Source: G963422275 sp963422275 (lineage in GTDB: Bacteria; Pseudomonadota; Alphaproteobacteria; Rhodobacterales; Rhodobacteraceae). From it: a DNA stretch of 64,000 nt. Below, one piece after another: positions 26,786 to 34,409 of this stretch. The notes under the pieces are model-generated. The model had not been told where the DNA came from. It saw only the letters and a program-made list of their open reading frames with translations, and made no database searches. The translations under genes were made by a program, and so were the position numbers. Within the stretch, counting starts at the first letter, position 1. Each line of letters starts with the position of its first letter. Location of the stretch: positions 2,480,001 to 2,544,000 of the forward strand of contig OY729418.1 in NCBI GenBank assembly GCA_963422275.1, in the 5' to 3' direction.

Positions 26786-27121
26786 TCACTTTCCGCATTG
26801 ATCACCGAGTTCGGCGGAGAGGAACTTCTCAAACGCGTCGAGGTTCACCGCCTCTATTTGTCCCAGGCTTTCCATCCAGAGCAGTCCGTCCCTGAGCGCA
26901 TTCGGTTCGAGCTTGCACAAAATGACTCTGCCCTTCCGTTCACGCTTTACGATGCCGGCCCGCGAGAGAGTGCTGAGGTGCTTTGAAACGGCCGCGAGCG
27001 ACATTGGGAATCGATTGGCAATTTCGCCTACCGAACGGTCGCGATCGACAAGCAGCATCAAGATCTCGCGGCGCGTGTGGTCCGCTAGCGCAGCAAAGGT
27101 CAAGTCCAGGATTTCGGGCAA
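26786..27121 (-). CDS. ArsR-family winged-helix transcriptional regulator
   Basis: 111-aa DNA-binding protein. It has the ArsR pattern FAALADHTRREILMLLVDRDRSVGEIANRF followed by the recognition helix SLAAVSKHLSTLSRAGIVKRERKGR. No metal-binding cysteine pair (the ELCVC motif of metal sensors) is present, so it belongs to the metal-independent group. This group often regulates a neighbouring SRPBCC/AHSA1 gene, and none is adjacent. It is convergent with the DMT gene and divergent from the F0 operon. The target is unknown. Confidence 0.85.
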   Translation of the reverse strand: MPEILDLTFAALADHTRREILMLLVDRDRSVGEIANRFPMSLAAVSKHLSTLSRAGIVKRERKGRVILCKLEPNALRDGLLWMESLGQIEAVNLDAFEKFLSAELGDQCGK

Positions 27122-27347
27122 TGGTCCGTTCTTTCCGCGAGACGCATTGGTTAACCAGTCGGTTGAATATTGTCCGATTGCGCGATTCGCAAGCTCTCGG
27201 CATCAGCAATTTGAGCTTGACCAGATGAATTCAAAATTTGTCTTTCTGAAACAGAGAGTTAGACGTTGCAACCTGTAGTTTTCCGTTTATTGACATCCAA
27301 CTGGCGTATTCATAGGTTCTGCACTAGCGTATTCGAAAACGTTGACA

Positions 27348-27668
27348 ATGCCAAAGCAAGAGCGGCACGAGCCGTCGACGTCGATTCAAGAGAGAATCGA
27401 GGTTGCAAAAGCGGGACTCGAGACTGACAAGAGGCCCAATGGACCGGTTGGCCAAGCGAATATAGCTTGGCGTATGGTTATAGATCTCGTTGCTGGAGTA
27501 GGCATCGGGGCGGCGGTGGGGTACGGCTTGGACAGACTTTTGGGCACGCAGCCGTGGCTGATGTCCGTATTTTTGTTGTTGGGCTTTGCAGCAGGCGTGA
27601 ACTTGATGTTGCGGACCGCTAAGGAAGTTGGAAACAAGGATTCGCTGGGGCAAGGTCCTGAAAACTGA
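27348..27668 (+). CDS. atpI: ATP synthase F0 subunit I
   Basis: Small membrane protein of 106 aa that assists assembly of the c-ring or ion handling in F0. It has two membrane segments (MVIDLVAGVGIGAAVGYGLD and WLMSVFLLLGFAAGVNLML) joined by a short loop with the typical GTQPW. ATG 27348 is chosen; an in-frame TTG two codons earlier is less likely. It heads the F0 operon atpI-atpB-atpE-atpF'-atpF, the usual alphaproteobacterial arrangement with F1 genes elsewhere. Confidence 0.88.
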   Translation: MPKQERHEPSTSIQERIEVAKAGLETDKRPNGPVGQANIAWRMVIDLVAGVGIGAAVGYGLDRLLGTQPWLMSVFLLLGFAAGVNLMLRTAKEVGNKDSLGQGPEN

Positions 27669-27709
27669 GGGACCACGCGTCTCCGCGGAAAAGACAAGGG
27701 ACACCGAAG

Positions 27710-28464
27710 GTGGCTGGAGAACCGGAAGAAGGCGGACTGGTAATTCATCCAATGGACCAGTTCATTGTCAAGCCGCTCTTCGGGGACGGTGGTCAGTTGA
27801 TGTGGTACACGCCAAGCAATGTAACCCTTTGGATGGCACTGGCAATTCTGGGAGTTTCAGCCGTTTTGGTGCTTAGCACCCAGAAACGGGCCGATGTTCC
27901 GGGTCGCGGCCAGATAATCGCCGAGCTTGCTTACGGGTTCGTGCGCAACATGGTTGAGAGCGTGGCGGGCAAGGACGCCCTGAAGTTCTTTCCTTACATC
28001 ATGACCGTCTTCATGTTCATCGCCGTGTCCAACGTGCTCGGGTTGATTCCGGCCAGCTTCACGACAACCTCGCACATAGCCGTCACCGCCTCGCTCGCGT
28101 TGACGGTCTTCTTAACGGTGACCATCGTGGGATTCGTCAAGCACGGGGTCGGGTTTCTCAAGCTGTTCTGGATATCGGCGGCCCCGCTTCCCCTTCGGCC
28201 AGTGCTAGCCGTCATCGAGGTAATGTCTATTTCGTCCGGCCCGTAAGCCATTCAATTCGCCTCGCGGGGAACATGATGGCTGGACACGCGATGATCAAGG
28301 TGTTTGCCGCGTTCGCGGGCGTGCTTGGATTGGGAGCCGTGCTGCCGATCGTCGCGATTTCAGCTGTCTATGGCCTGGAGTTGCTTGTGGCGTTCATTCA
28401 GGCTTACGTCTTCACGATTCTGACTTGCGTCTATCTGCGAGACGCCCTGCACCCGCATCACTGA
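27710..28464 (+). pseudogene. atpB: ATP synthase F0 subunit a (atpB), split by a one-base frameshift
   Basis: The a subunit forms the proton half-channels next to the c-ring. The first frame (27710-28246, GTG start) reads a normal N-terminal two thirds up to VLAVIEVMS and then hits TAA at 28244. Resuming in the -1 frame from about 28237 gives RPVSHSIRL followed by NMMAGHAMIKVF and the normal C-terminus, ending at 28464. The essential stator arginine (in SIRL) and the last two helices lie after the break. A single base appears to be missing between 28226 and 28237. No slippery heptamer is visible. Because atpB is normally indispensable and flanking F0 genes are intact, a sequencing error is a serious alternative to true inactivation. 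Confidence 0.85.
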
Positions 28465-28509
28465 TGCAGTTGGTGAATCACATCAAATTCGAAACCAAGG
28501 AGTAGTCAA

Positions 28510-28746
28510 ATGGAAGGCAATCTTGAAACAATGGGGGCGTTCATCGGCGCTGGCTTGGCCTGCATCGGGATGGGCGGTGCGGCGGTCGGTGTCGGAAATG
28601 TAGCAGGCAACTATCTTTCTGGCGCGCTTCGGAATCCCTCTGCGGCACCTTCGCAAGTCGCAATGCTGTTCATTGGAATCGCGTTTGCCGAAGCATTCGG
28701 GATTTTCTCGTTCCTGGTCGCGCTTCTGCTCATGTTCGCTCTCTGA
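28510..28746 (+). CDS. atpE: ATP synthase F0 subunit c
   Basis: 78-aa hairpin of two membrane helices that forms the rotor ring. The polar loop RNPSAAPS and the proton-carrying glutamate in helix 2 (GIAFAEAFGIF) are present. Helix 1 has the small-residue pattern GAGLACIGMGGAAVGVG needed for ring packing. AAGGAG precedes the ATG at good spacing. The sequence is fully intact, unlike atpB. Confidence 0.95.
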   Translation: MEGNLETMGAFIGAGLACIGMGGAAVGVGNVAGNYLSGALRNPSAAPSQVAMLFIGIAFAEAFGIFSFLVALLLMFAL

Positions 28747-28832
28747 GAATGGCGGCGCTTCAAGAATGCTGCCATTTGCACGGTCAAGGCGCATGATCCG
28801 GCGCACTGGAATTGGTTGAACGGAAGCGGCTA

Positions 28833-29393
28833 ATGAACGAGGAAACTGCGAACTTGATGCCAGAGACCGCTTCGGTTCCGGCCGCTGAGCAGGCGGGGAT
28901 CCCCCAGCTGGATTTTGCGGCATTTCCGAACCAGATTTTCTGGCTCGTCGTGTGCTTGGTCATTCTCTACATGATCGTCAGCAGGATAGCGCTGCCGCGC
29001 ATTGAGGGTATCCTCGATCATCGCAAGAAGCGGATACAGGCCGACCTCTTGGATGCGGAAGCGCTGAACAACGAGGCGGTCGTACTAAGAGAAAAGAACG
29101 TCGAAAGGCTTGACGAGGCACGCACCACGGCGGAATCGATTTTGGCTGCTGCACGCTCGACCATACGGGAAATTCAGGAGACCGCTTTAGCGGATGCCAG
29201 CGAACGAATCAATTCGCGGACAGCTGAAGCGGATGCCAGAATCGACGAGATTCGGAGAAGTGCAAGGGACAGCGTCGCGGAAATCGCGCATGCTGCTGCA
29301 AAGGAAATCGTGTCGAGCATGCTGCCGGGAAGAGACAACGCCACCCAGGTATCTTCGGCAGTCAATGCCCGGGCGAACGGACAGAAGCCGTGA
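28833..29393 (+). CDS. atpF': ATP synthase F0 subunit b'
   Basis: Second b-type peripheral-stalk subunit, typical of alphaproteobacteria and phototrophs (also called atpG or atpX). It has an N-terminal tail, one membrane span (QIFWLVVCLVILYMIVSRIAL) and a long charged coiled coil (KKRIQADLLDAEALNNEAV onward). I chose the ATG at 28833 (MNEETANLMPE) over an in-frame start at 28812. It overlaps the b-subunit gene by GTGA. Confidence 0.88.
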   Translation: MNEETANLMPETASVPAAEQAGIPQLDFAAFPNQIFWLVVCLVILYMIVSRIALPRIEGILDHRKKRIQADLLDAEALNNEAVVLREKNVERLDEARTTAESILAAARSTIREIQETALADASERINSRTAEADARIDEIRRSARDSVAEIAHAAAKEIVSSMLPGRDNATQVSSAVNARANGQKP

Positions 29394-29956
29394 AGTCCCC
29401 AATTCTCCTCTCAGGTGCTCTTGCCACTGCCGGGGCGATGCCGGCTTACGCCGCCAGCGGCCCGTTCTTCTCGATAGGCAACACCAATTTTGTGGTCACG
29501 CTTTCGTTCATCCTGTTCGTTGGCGCACTAATCTACTTCAAGGCTCCGAAGTTTGCCGGAAAGCTGCTCGATGGAAGAATAGAGGCGATCCGCAATCAGA
29601 TCGAAGAGGCCAAAGCGCTTCGAGCGGAAGCACAGCGAAACCTGGAAGAGGCGAAAGGCGAAAGGGCCGAGACGGAAGACCAAGCCAGTCGGATAGTTGA
29701 TGGGGCTGAGGCGAGCGCGAAGAGCATGGTGATCGAGGCCGAGGCAGCGATCGAAGCGGCAGTTGCGCACCGGTTGCAAGCGGCCGAAGACCAGATCGCC
29801 ACTGCAGAGGCTGAGGCCATTGCCGTCATCAGGAGCCAGGCTGTAGATATAGCCATTGCAGCGGCGAGCGACGTGATTTCTGCCAGTCTGCGATCCAAGG
29901 ATCGCAAGGAGATGATTTCCAGATCAATCGAGGAAATCGACGCAAAACTCCATTAG
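29390..29956 (+). CDS. atpF: ATP synthase F0 subunit b
   Basis: Peripheral-stalk subunit, 188 aa. A membrane segment (FVVTLSFILFVGALIYFKAP) follows a short N-terminal region and leads to a long Ala/Glu-rich coiled coil (EEAKALRAEAQRNLEEAKGER) that holds the F1 head. The start is GTG at 29390 overlapping the stop of the b' gene. Last gene of the F0 operon, with no F1 genes downstream. Confidence 0.9.
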   Translation: MKSPILLSGALATAGAMPAYAASGPFFSIGNTNFVVTLSFILFVGALIYFKAPKFAGKLLDGRIEAIRNQIEEAKALRAEAQRNLEEAKGERAETEDQASRIVDGAEASAKSMVIEAEAAIEAAVAHRLQAAEDQIATAEAEAIAVIRSQAVDIAIAAASDVISASLRSKDRKEMISRSIEEIDAKLH

Positions 29957-30017
29957 GAATCAATTGAATTCGCGGGATGTGACTGGTTCGTGCGAAGATA
30001 AGCAGCTTGGACAAGCG

Positions 30018-30881
30018 CTAATGCTGTATGGACTGAACGCCCATCGATGCCTCGCGCCGCGCTGATTCCCAAGCAAGAAGGGCGCGTTTTACCGGAAGCC
30101 CCCAATGATAGCCGCCGAGACCTCCTGACTTTCGAATTACACGATGGCATGGAATTAGCCAGCTAATCGGATTGCGCCCGACAGCAGTTCCCGTTGCACG
30201 GACCGCCTGCGGAAAGCCGGCAGCCTGCGCGACATCGGTGTAAGTTGTGACCTTGCCTGGCGGAATGGAGAGCAGCGCCTCCCAAACCTTGATCTGAAAC
30301 GGGGCACCTGTCAGATACAGCTTTGCTTCGCCCTTCTGGTTCAGGGCAGCTTGCACCCAATCCCGGACGGCCTCTTTGTCCTCGATATACTTGGCCTCGC
30401 GCCACCTGGCTTTCATGTCCTCGAAAACGGTGCCCCGCTCGCCGTCCGCGGCGAACGCAAGACCACAGAGTCCCTTTTCGGTTCCCATTGCGAGCAGATC
30501 GCCAAACGGGCTTGCGAACCAACCCCACCTGATTTGGAGTTCGGCCCCCCGCCTCGCATAGTCGCCGGGACTCATTGCCTCCCACCGCAAAAACAGGTCG
30601 TGGAGTCTCCCCGGGCCCGACATGCCGATTGCATTGGCTGTGGAATGCACTGTCGTGTCCGCTTGCAGCAAGCTTCGTGCATGCTGGAGCGTCAAATATT
30701 GCTGGTATCGCTTCGGGGAGATTCCAACCCATTTCGAAAATATGCGCTGAAAATGAGCGGGGCTCATGTTCATCTTGGCTGCAAGACAGTCGAGAGACAA
30801 TTCCCGATCCTTCTCGCTGTCGATAATTTCGATGGCCCGCGCAATGACTTTGTAATGGTAGCTCTGTTCGGTTTGCATCAT
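30018..30881 (-). CDS. AraC-type domain / methylated-DNA-protein-cysteine methyltransferase fusion (Ada-like, lacking the N-terminal zinc domain)
   Basis: Two modules. Residues 1-105 are an AraC-type helix-turn-helix (AAKMNMSPAHFQRIFSKWVGISPKRYQ). Residues about 120-275 are an O6-alkylguanine-DNA alkyltransferase with the suicide cysteine in PCHRV (near residue 244) and the downstream SGGLGGYHWG. Full-length Ada also has an N-terminal Cys4 zinc domain that senses methyl-phosphotriesters, and it is absent here. The protein therefore resembles the AdaB/Ogt-type AraC fusions common in alphaproteobacteria. It repairs O6-methylguanine and may regulate its own gene. Convergent with atpF, divergent from nth. 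Confidence 0.9.
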   Translation of the reverse strand: MMQTEQSYHYKVIARAIEIIDSEKDRELSLDCLAAKMNMSPAHFQRIFSKWVGISPKRYQQYLTLQHARSLLQADTTVHSTANAIGMSGPGRLHDLFLRWEAMSPGDYARRGAELQIRWGWFASPFGDLLAMGTEKGLCGLAFAADGERGTVFEDMKARWREAKYIEDKEAVRDWVQAALNQKGEAKLYLTGAPFQIKVWEALLSIPPGKVTTYTDVAQAAGFPQAVRATGTAVGRNPISWLIPCHRVIRKSGGLGGYHWGLPVKRALLAWESARREASMGVQSIQH

Positions 30882-30994
30882 AATCTCACCATCCTCGCCC
30901 GGATTTAATCTTTCGATTGGCTGTCAGTCGACCCGATTCATGCTATTTCTGCATTTGGCCCCGTCCGGGAGGCCGGACAATCCAAAGGAGCGCC

Positions 30995-31639
30995 ATGTCC
31001 GTTGCATCAGATTACGAAAGACTGACCGAGATATTCACCCGCTTTCGAAAGCGGACTGCCGTTCCGAAAGGGGAGCTGGAGCACACGAATGCCTTCACGC
31101 TTCTGGTTGCTGTGGCGCTTTCCGCTCGTGCGACCGACAAGGGCGTGAATTTGGCGACCCGGCCTCTCTTCAAGGTCGCCGACACGCCGGAGAAGATGCT
31201 TGCCTTGGGCGAGGAGGAGTTGATCGAATACGTGAAGTCGATTGGGCTGTACCGGAACAAGGCCAAGAACATAATCAAGCTCTCCAAGATCTTGCAGGAG
31301 GAGTACGACGGCGTCGTTCCATCGTCGCGGGCCGCGCTTGCGTCGCTTCCCGGCGTGGGGCGCAAAACAGCCAACGTCGTTCTGAACATGTGGTTCCGCC
31401 ATCCCGCCCAAGCGGTTGACACGCACATATTTCGCGTTGGAAACCGAACTCGGATCGCGACAGGGAAGACTGTGGAGGCCGTCGAGCGGAACATCGAGGA
31501 CAATGTGCCGGCAGAGTTCCAGATTCATGCCCATCATTGGCTGATTCTGCATGGGCGGTACGTCTGCAAGGCTCAAAAGCCTAACTGCCGCGACTGCGTG
31601 ATCGAAGACCTTTGCCCGTTCGAAGAAAAGACAACATAG
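30995..31639 (+). CDS. nth: Endonuclease III
   Basis: Base-excision-repair DNA glycosylase and AP lyase acting on oxidised pyrimidines. The helix-hairpin-helix motif LPGVGRKTANVVLN carries the catalytic lysine, and VDTHIFRVGNR carries the catalytic aspartate. The C-terminal [4Fe-4S] site is complete (C-x6-C-x2-C-x5-C, CKAQKPNCRDCVIEDLC). The start at 30995 follows AAAGGAG; a longer in-frame reading from 30917 has no ribosome site. It is followed by adenosine kinase, as in several Rhodobacterales. Confidence 0.95.
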   Translation: MSVASDYERLTEIFTRFRKRTAVPKGELEHTNAFTLLVAVALSARATDKGVNLATRPLFKVADTPEKMLALGEEELIEYVKSIGLYRNKAKNIIKLSKILQEEYDGVVPSSRAALASLPGVGRKTANVVLNMWFRHPAQAVDTHIFRVGNRTRIATGKTVEAVERNIEDNVPAEFQIHAHHWLILHGRYVCKAQKPNCRDCVIEDLCPFEEKTT

Positions 31640-31730
31640 TCCATGCCGCCGTTTCGCGCATCTGGGGACAGTTGCGAATGCGTGCATTTGACCATCGAAC
31701 CGGCTTCCCGAGCTATCCAGCGCACCTAGA

Positions 31731-32729
31731 ATGAAGAAGTTCGATGTCGTTGGAATCGGCAACGCCGTAGTGGACATTGTGTGCCATGTCGAAGAGCCGT
31801 TTCTGTCAGACCATCGCGTGTCAAAGGGAATAATGCAGCTGATTGATCTTGACAGGGCGACAGAACTGTACTCGCTCATGAGTTCAGCCAAGAGGACTGC
31901 GGGTGGGTCCGCCGCCAACACGATCGCAGCGCTAGCTTCGCTTGGACGATCGACCGCGTACATCGGAAAAGTCAAGGCCGACAGCTTGGGAGAATTCTTC
32001 GTTTCGGACATGCGGTCGCTGGGGGCGGCGTTCAACACACCGTTGGCACCAACCCAGACGAAGTTCGAGACTGGTCGCTGCATGGTGCTTGTCACGCCGG
32101 ACGGCGAGCGATCCATGAACACGTATCTTGGTGCGTCCGAATTCCTCTCGTCGGCGGATATAGATGAAGAAATCATTGCCGCATCTGAGTGGATTTTTCT
32201 CGAAGGCTACAGATTCGATGGTCCTGAAAGCCAGAACGCATTTCGCGATGCGATCACGCGTTGCCGCCGTGCTGGCGGCAAGATTGCGCTGACGCTATCA
32301 GACCCCTTCTGCGTCCTGCGACACCGGCGCGCTTTCCGAGACTTGATTGAAAACAAGCTTGATCTGCTGGTGTGCAATCGGGCGGAGCTGCTCGCAATGT
32401 ATCAGACGGCCAATCTCGACGAGGCTTTGCGCAAGGCGTCTCAAGATATAGGCATGGTCGCCTGCACTGTTGGGAAAGACGGGGTTTTCGTGGCGGCCGA
32501 AGGAAGCAAGATTCAATGCGATGCGGTTCCGACGCAGATCGTCGATGCAACGGGCGCCGGAGATTTCTTTGCAGCGGGATTCCTGTATGGACTGGTTTCA
32601 GGCAGGGACCTGCTTACAGCAGCGCGAATGGGCTGCCTAGCCGCTTCGGAAGTCATCAGGCACCTTGGCGCCCGACCTGAAATGGACCTTAGGAAGCTGT
32701 TTTTCAACAATGATTTGCTGAATTGCTAA
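31731..32729 (+). CDS. Adenosine kinase (PfkB-family)
   Basis: Ribokinase-superfamily kinase of 332 aa, most like the alphaproteobacterial adenosine kinases that phosphorylate adenosine to AMP. PfkB signature 1 region is TAGGSAANTIAALASLG (near residue 57) and signature 2 is DATGAGDFFAAGFLYG (near residue 270) with the catalytic aspartate. It starts MKKFDVVGIGNAVVDI as usual for this subgroup. It follows nth by 91 bp. Other PfkB substrates cannot be fully excluded. Confidence 0.85.
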   Translation: MKKFDVVGIGNAVVDIVCHVEEPFLSDHRVSKGIMQLIDLDRATELYSLMSSAKRTAGGSAANTIAALASLGRSTAYIGKVKADSLGEFFVSDMRSLGAAFNTPLAPTQTKFETGRCMVLVTPDGERSMNTYLGASEFLSSADIDEEIIAASEWIFLEGYRFDGPESQNAFRDAITRCRRAGGKIALTLSDPFCVLRHRRAFRDLIENKLDLLVCNRAELLAMYQTANLDEALRKASQDIGMVACTVGKDGVFVAAEGSKIQCDAVPTQIVDATGAGDFFAAGFLYGLVSGRDLLTAARMGCLAASEVIRHLGARPEMDLRKLFFNNDLLNC

Positions 32730-32753
32730 CTTCGATACGAAATCGCCACGTCC

Positions 32754-33470
32754 GACCTGTTCGCTGCCGTCATCTCCAAGCTGTGCGCCAGACCCATCTC
32801 CGCGTCAACGCCGACAGGTGCCTTCATCCTGAAATGCCGCTAGCTCCCCTTCCTTGTCCGGTGCATCTCCAGGTCCCGCTCGCCCCGGCGGGTCTTCGTC
32901 GAAGACGGCGCCGCAATGACGTGCGCATCCACGATCGTCCCGGTCTTCAGCCGGTGCTCGAGCAAGGCTAGGTGTGCGGCGGTCTCTCCAAACAGCACTT
33001 TGCCCAGCCCGTGCCGCTCCAGCAGGTGGCGGAAGTTCAGGATCGTAGTCTCGCCCGGAAGCGAACTCGACAGGCGCCGCACCGCTTTAACTTGGCAGGA
33101 AGGTCCTCCATGCCAGAATCGCCCGGTTGCAAGCAGCCGAACGCAATGCACCGGCAGCATCGCGTCGAGCGGATGCAACCGACAACCGCAACCCGCCTTG
33201 GGATGGAACGGCGCGATGTGCCCTCAAGACGAGACCGCGGGATCAGGCCGTCCATCCTCCAGGAAACGCCTCGTGCCGCGTCCAACGCTTCTTCATGTCG
33301 CGCTCAAGTTCCGAAAGGCTCAACCGCGTCATCGCTCTCCGCCGCCTCGTCTCCAGTTCAACGGCAGGGCACAGCAAGCATGACATGACAAACTTGTTCA
33401 GACTTTCCCTAACGTCGAAGGCATTGCAGAAATCCCGGCGTGCCGTTGGCACTCGGCATCCTGCCAAGCT
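32754..33470 (-). pseudogene. Decayed IS5-family transposase
   Basis: On the minus strand, fragments in shifting frames reproduce an IS5-type transposase: LHPLDAML and GDSGMEDL in the N-terminal part, then a longer stretch with TTILNFRHLLERHGLG, GTIVDAHVIAAPSSTKTRRG and ERDLEMHRTRKGS. After that the catalytic core stops. At least two frameshifts and loss of the C-terminal half make it non-functional. It fills the space between the adenosine kinase and HIT genes. No clean terminal repeats were seen. Confidence 0.75.
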
Positions 33471-33656
33471 GCCCTAGTTCGCTTTCTACAGCCTTTCGGC
33501 CAAATTCAAGATCTGCGTGGCGGTAGCACTGAGGCGGATGTTGCCAATGCCCCATCATGTTCGGTTGCAGGGCGTAACAATGTGCTTGCGGATTCGTTCG
33601 AAAATGTGGTGAAATGGAAGAAGTTGCAATTCAGATTTCCGAGTTCACCCCGCATC

Positions 33657-34037
33657 ATGAGCTACGCGTACGACGACCAGAACATCTTTGCGAAGATACT
33701 CCGAGGCGATGTCCCCTGCAGCAAGGTGCTCGATACCGATCACAGCCTCGCCTTTTCGGACATTGCGCCCCAGGCGCCGTCGCATGCGATCGTGATCCCG
33801 AAGGGACCGTACGTGAACTTCGATCACTTTGCGACCGAGGCGTCATCAGAGGAAATCGAGGACTTTATCCGTGCGGTTGGCGAAGTCGCTCGAATTTTGG
33901 AAGTCGCGCCTGATGGAAGCGGGACCGGATATCGCTTGATCTCCAATGCAGGTGCCGACGGCCATCAGGAAGTTCCCCATTTGCATTTGCATGTTCTGGG
34001 CGGACGGCCGCTTGGAAGAATGATCTCTCGCGATTGA
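33657..34037 (+). CDS. HIT-family protein (HINT-like nucleotide hydrolase)
   Basis: 126-aa histidine-triad protein predicted to hydrolyse nucleoside phosphoramidates or similar. The triad is HLHLHV near the C-terminus, preceded by GQEVPHLHLH-type context (DGHQEVPHLHLHVLGG). N-terminal NIFAKILRGDVPCSKVLD is typical of the HINT branch. I chose ATG 33657 (MSYAYDDQN) because it matches the usual family start. The in-frame start at 33582 would add 25 unrelated residues. Confidence 0.92.
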   Translation: MSYAYDDQNIFAKILRGDVPCSKVLDTDHSLAFSDIAPQAPSHAIVIPKGPYVNFDHFATEASSEEIEDFIRAVGEVARILEVAPDGSGTGYRLISNAGADGHQEVPHLHLHVLGGRPLGRMISRD

Positions 34038-34154
34038 CTCAGCTTCCAAGATGGCACTTCCTGGAGCCGAACTCATTCATTTCCTGTGTGGCGGATTGCA
34101 GATGAGACGTAAGTTTAAACTATGGCGAGGATTTCAAGAAGGCAAGGTACTGGC

Positions 34155-34340
34155 ATGACTGTCGACGTTCCGGAGACGGAATACGTTCGCACCACAAAAG
34201 TTTCCTGTGCCGGCGGCGGGGCTCTCGGACATCCGCTGGTCTGGTACCAGATACCGTCTGAAAGGGGATGGGTTGAGTGCGGATATTGCGACAAGCGGTT
34301 TGTTCTCATGAAAGATAGCCAGTTGCCGGGGGAAAACTGA
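34155..34340 (+). CDS. CHCC-type zinc-finger domain protein (NDUFS6-like)
   Basis: 61-residue protein of the zf-CHCC family, related to the C-terminal domain of the complex I accessory subunit NDUFS6. Zinc ligands are visible as VSCAGGG, ALGHP and ECGYCDKRF (Cys-His-Cys-Cys). The start at 34155 (MTVDVPETEYV) matches homologues, while an in-frame ATG at 34122 would add 11 residues. It lies just upstream of polA. The biochemical role in bacteria is not established. Confidence 0.85.
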   Translation: MTVDVPETEYVRTTKVSCAGGGALGHPLVWYQIPSERGWVECGYCDKRFVLMKDSQLPGEN

Positions 34341-34409
34341 CAGCTGTCGTGTCGGCGCTGGCAAGGTTGCCGTGCACCGTGATTCTTGATGGAAAGGTGG
34401 GAATCTTAA

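Noticed and set aside
28226..28246. Programmed -1 frameshifting in atpB
   Set aside because: No X-XXY-YYZ slippery heptamer is present at the break, and atpB is not known to use recoding. Error or mutation is more likely.
31007..32176. Long minus-strand frame opposite nth and adenosine kinase
   Set aside because: Its product has no recognisable domain and it is fully covered by two well-identified plus-strand genes. It is a shadow of high-GC codon usage.
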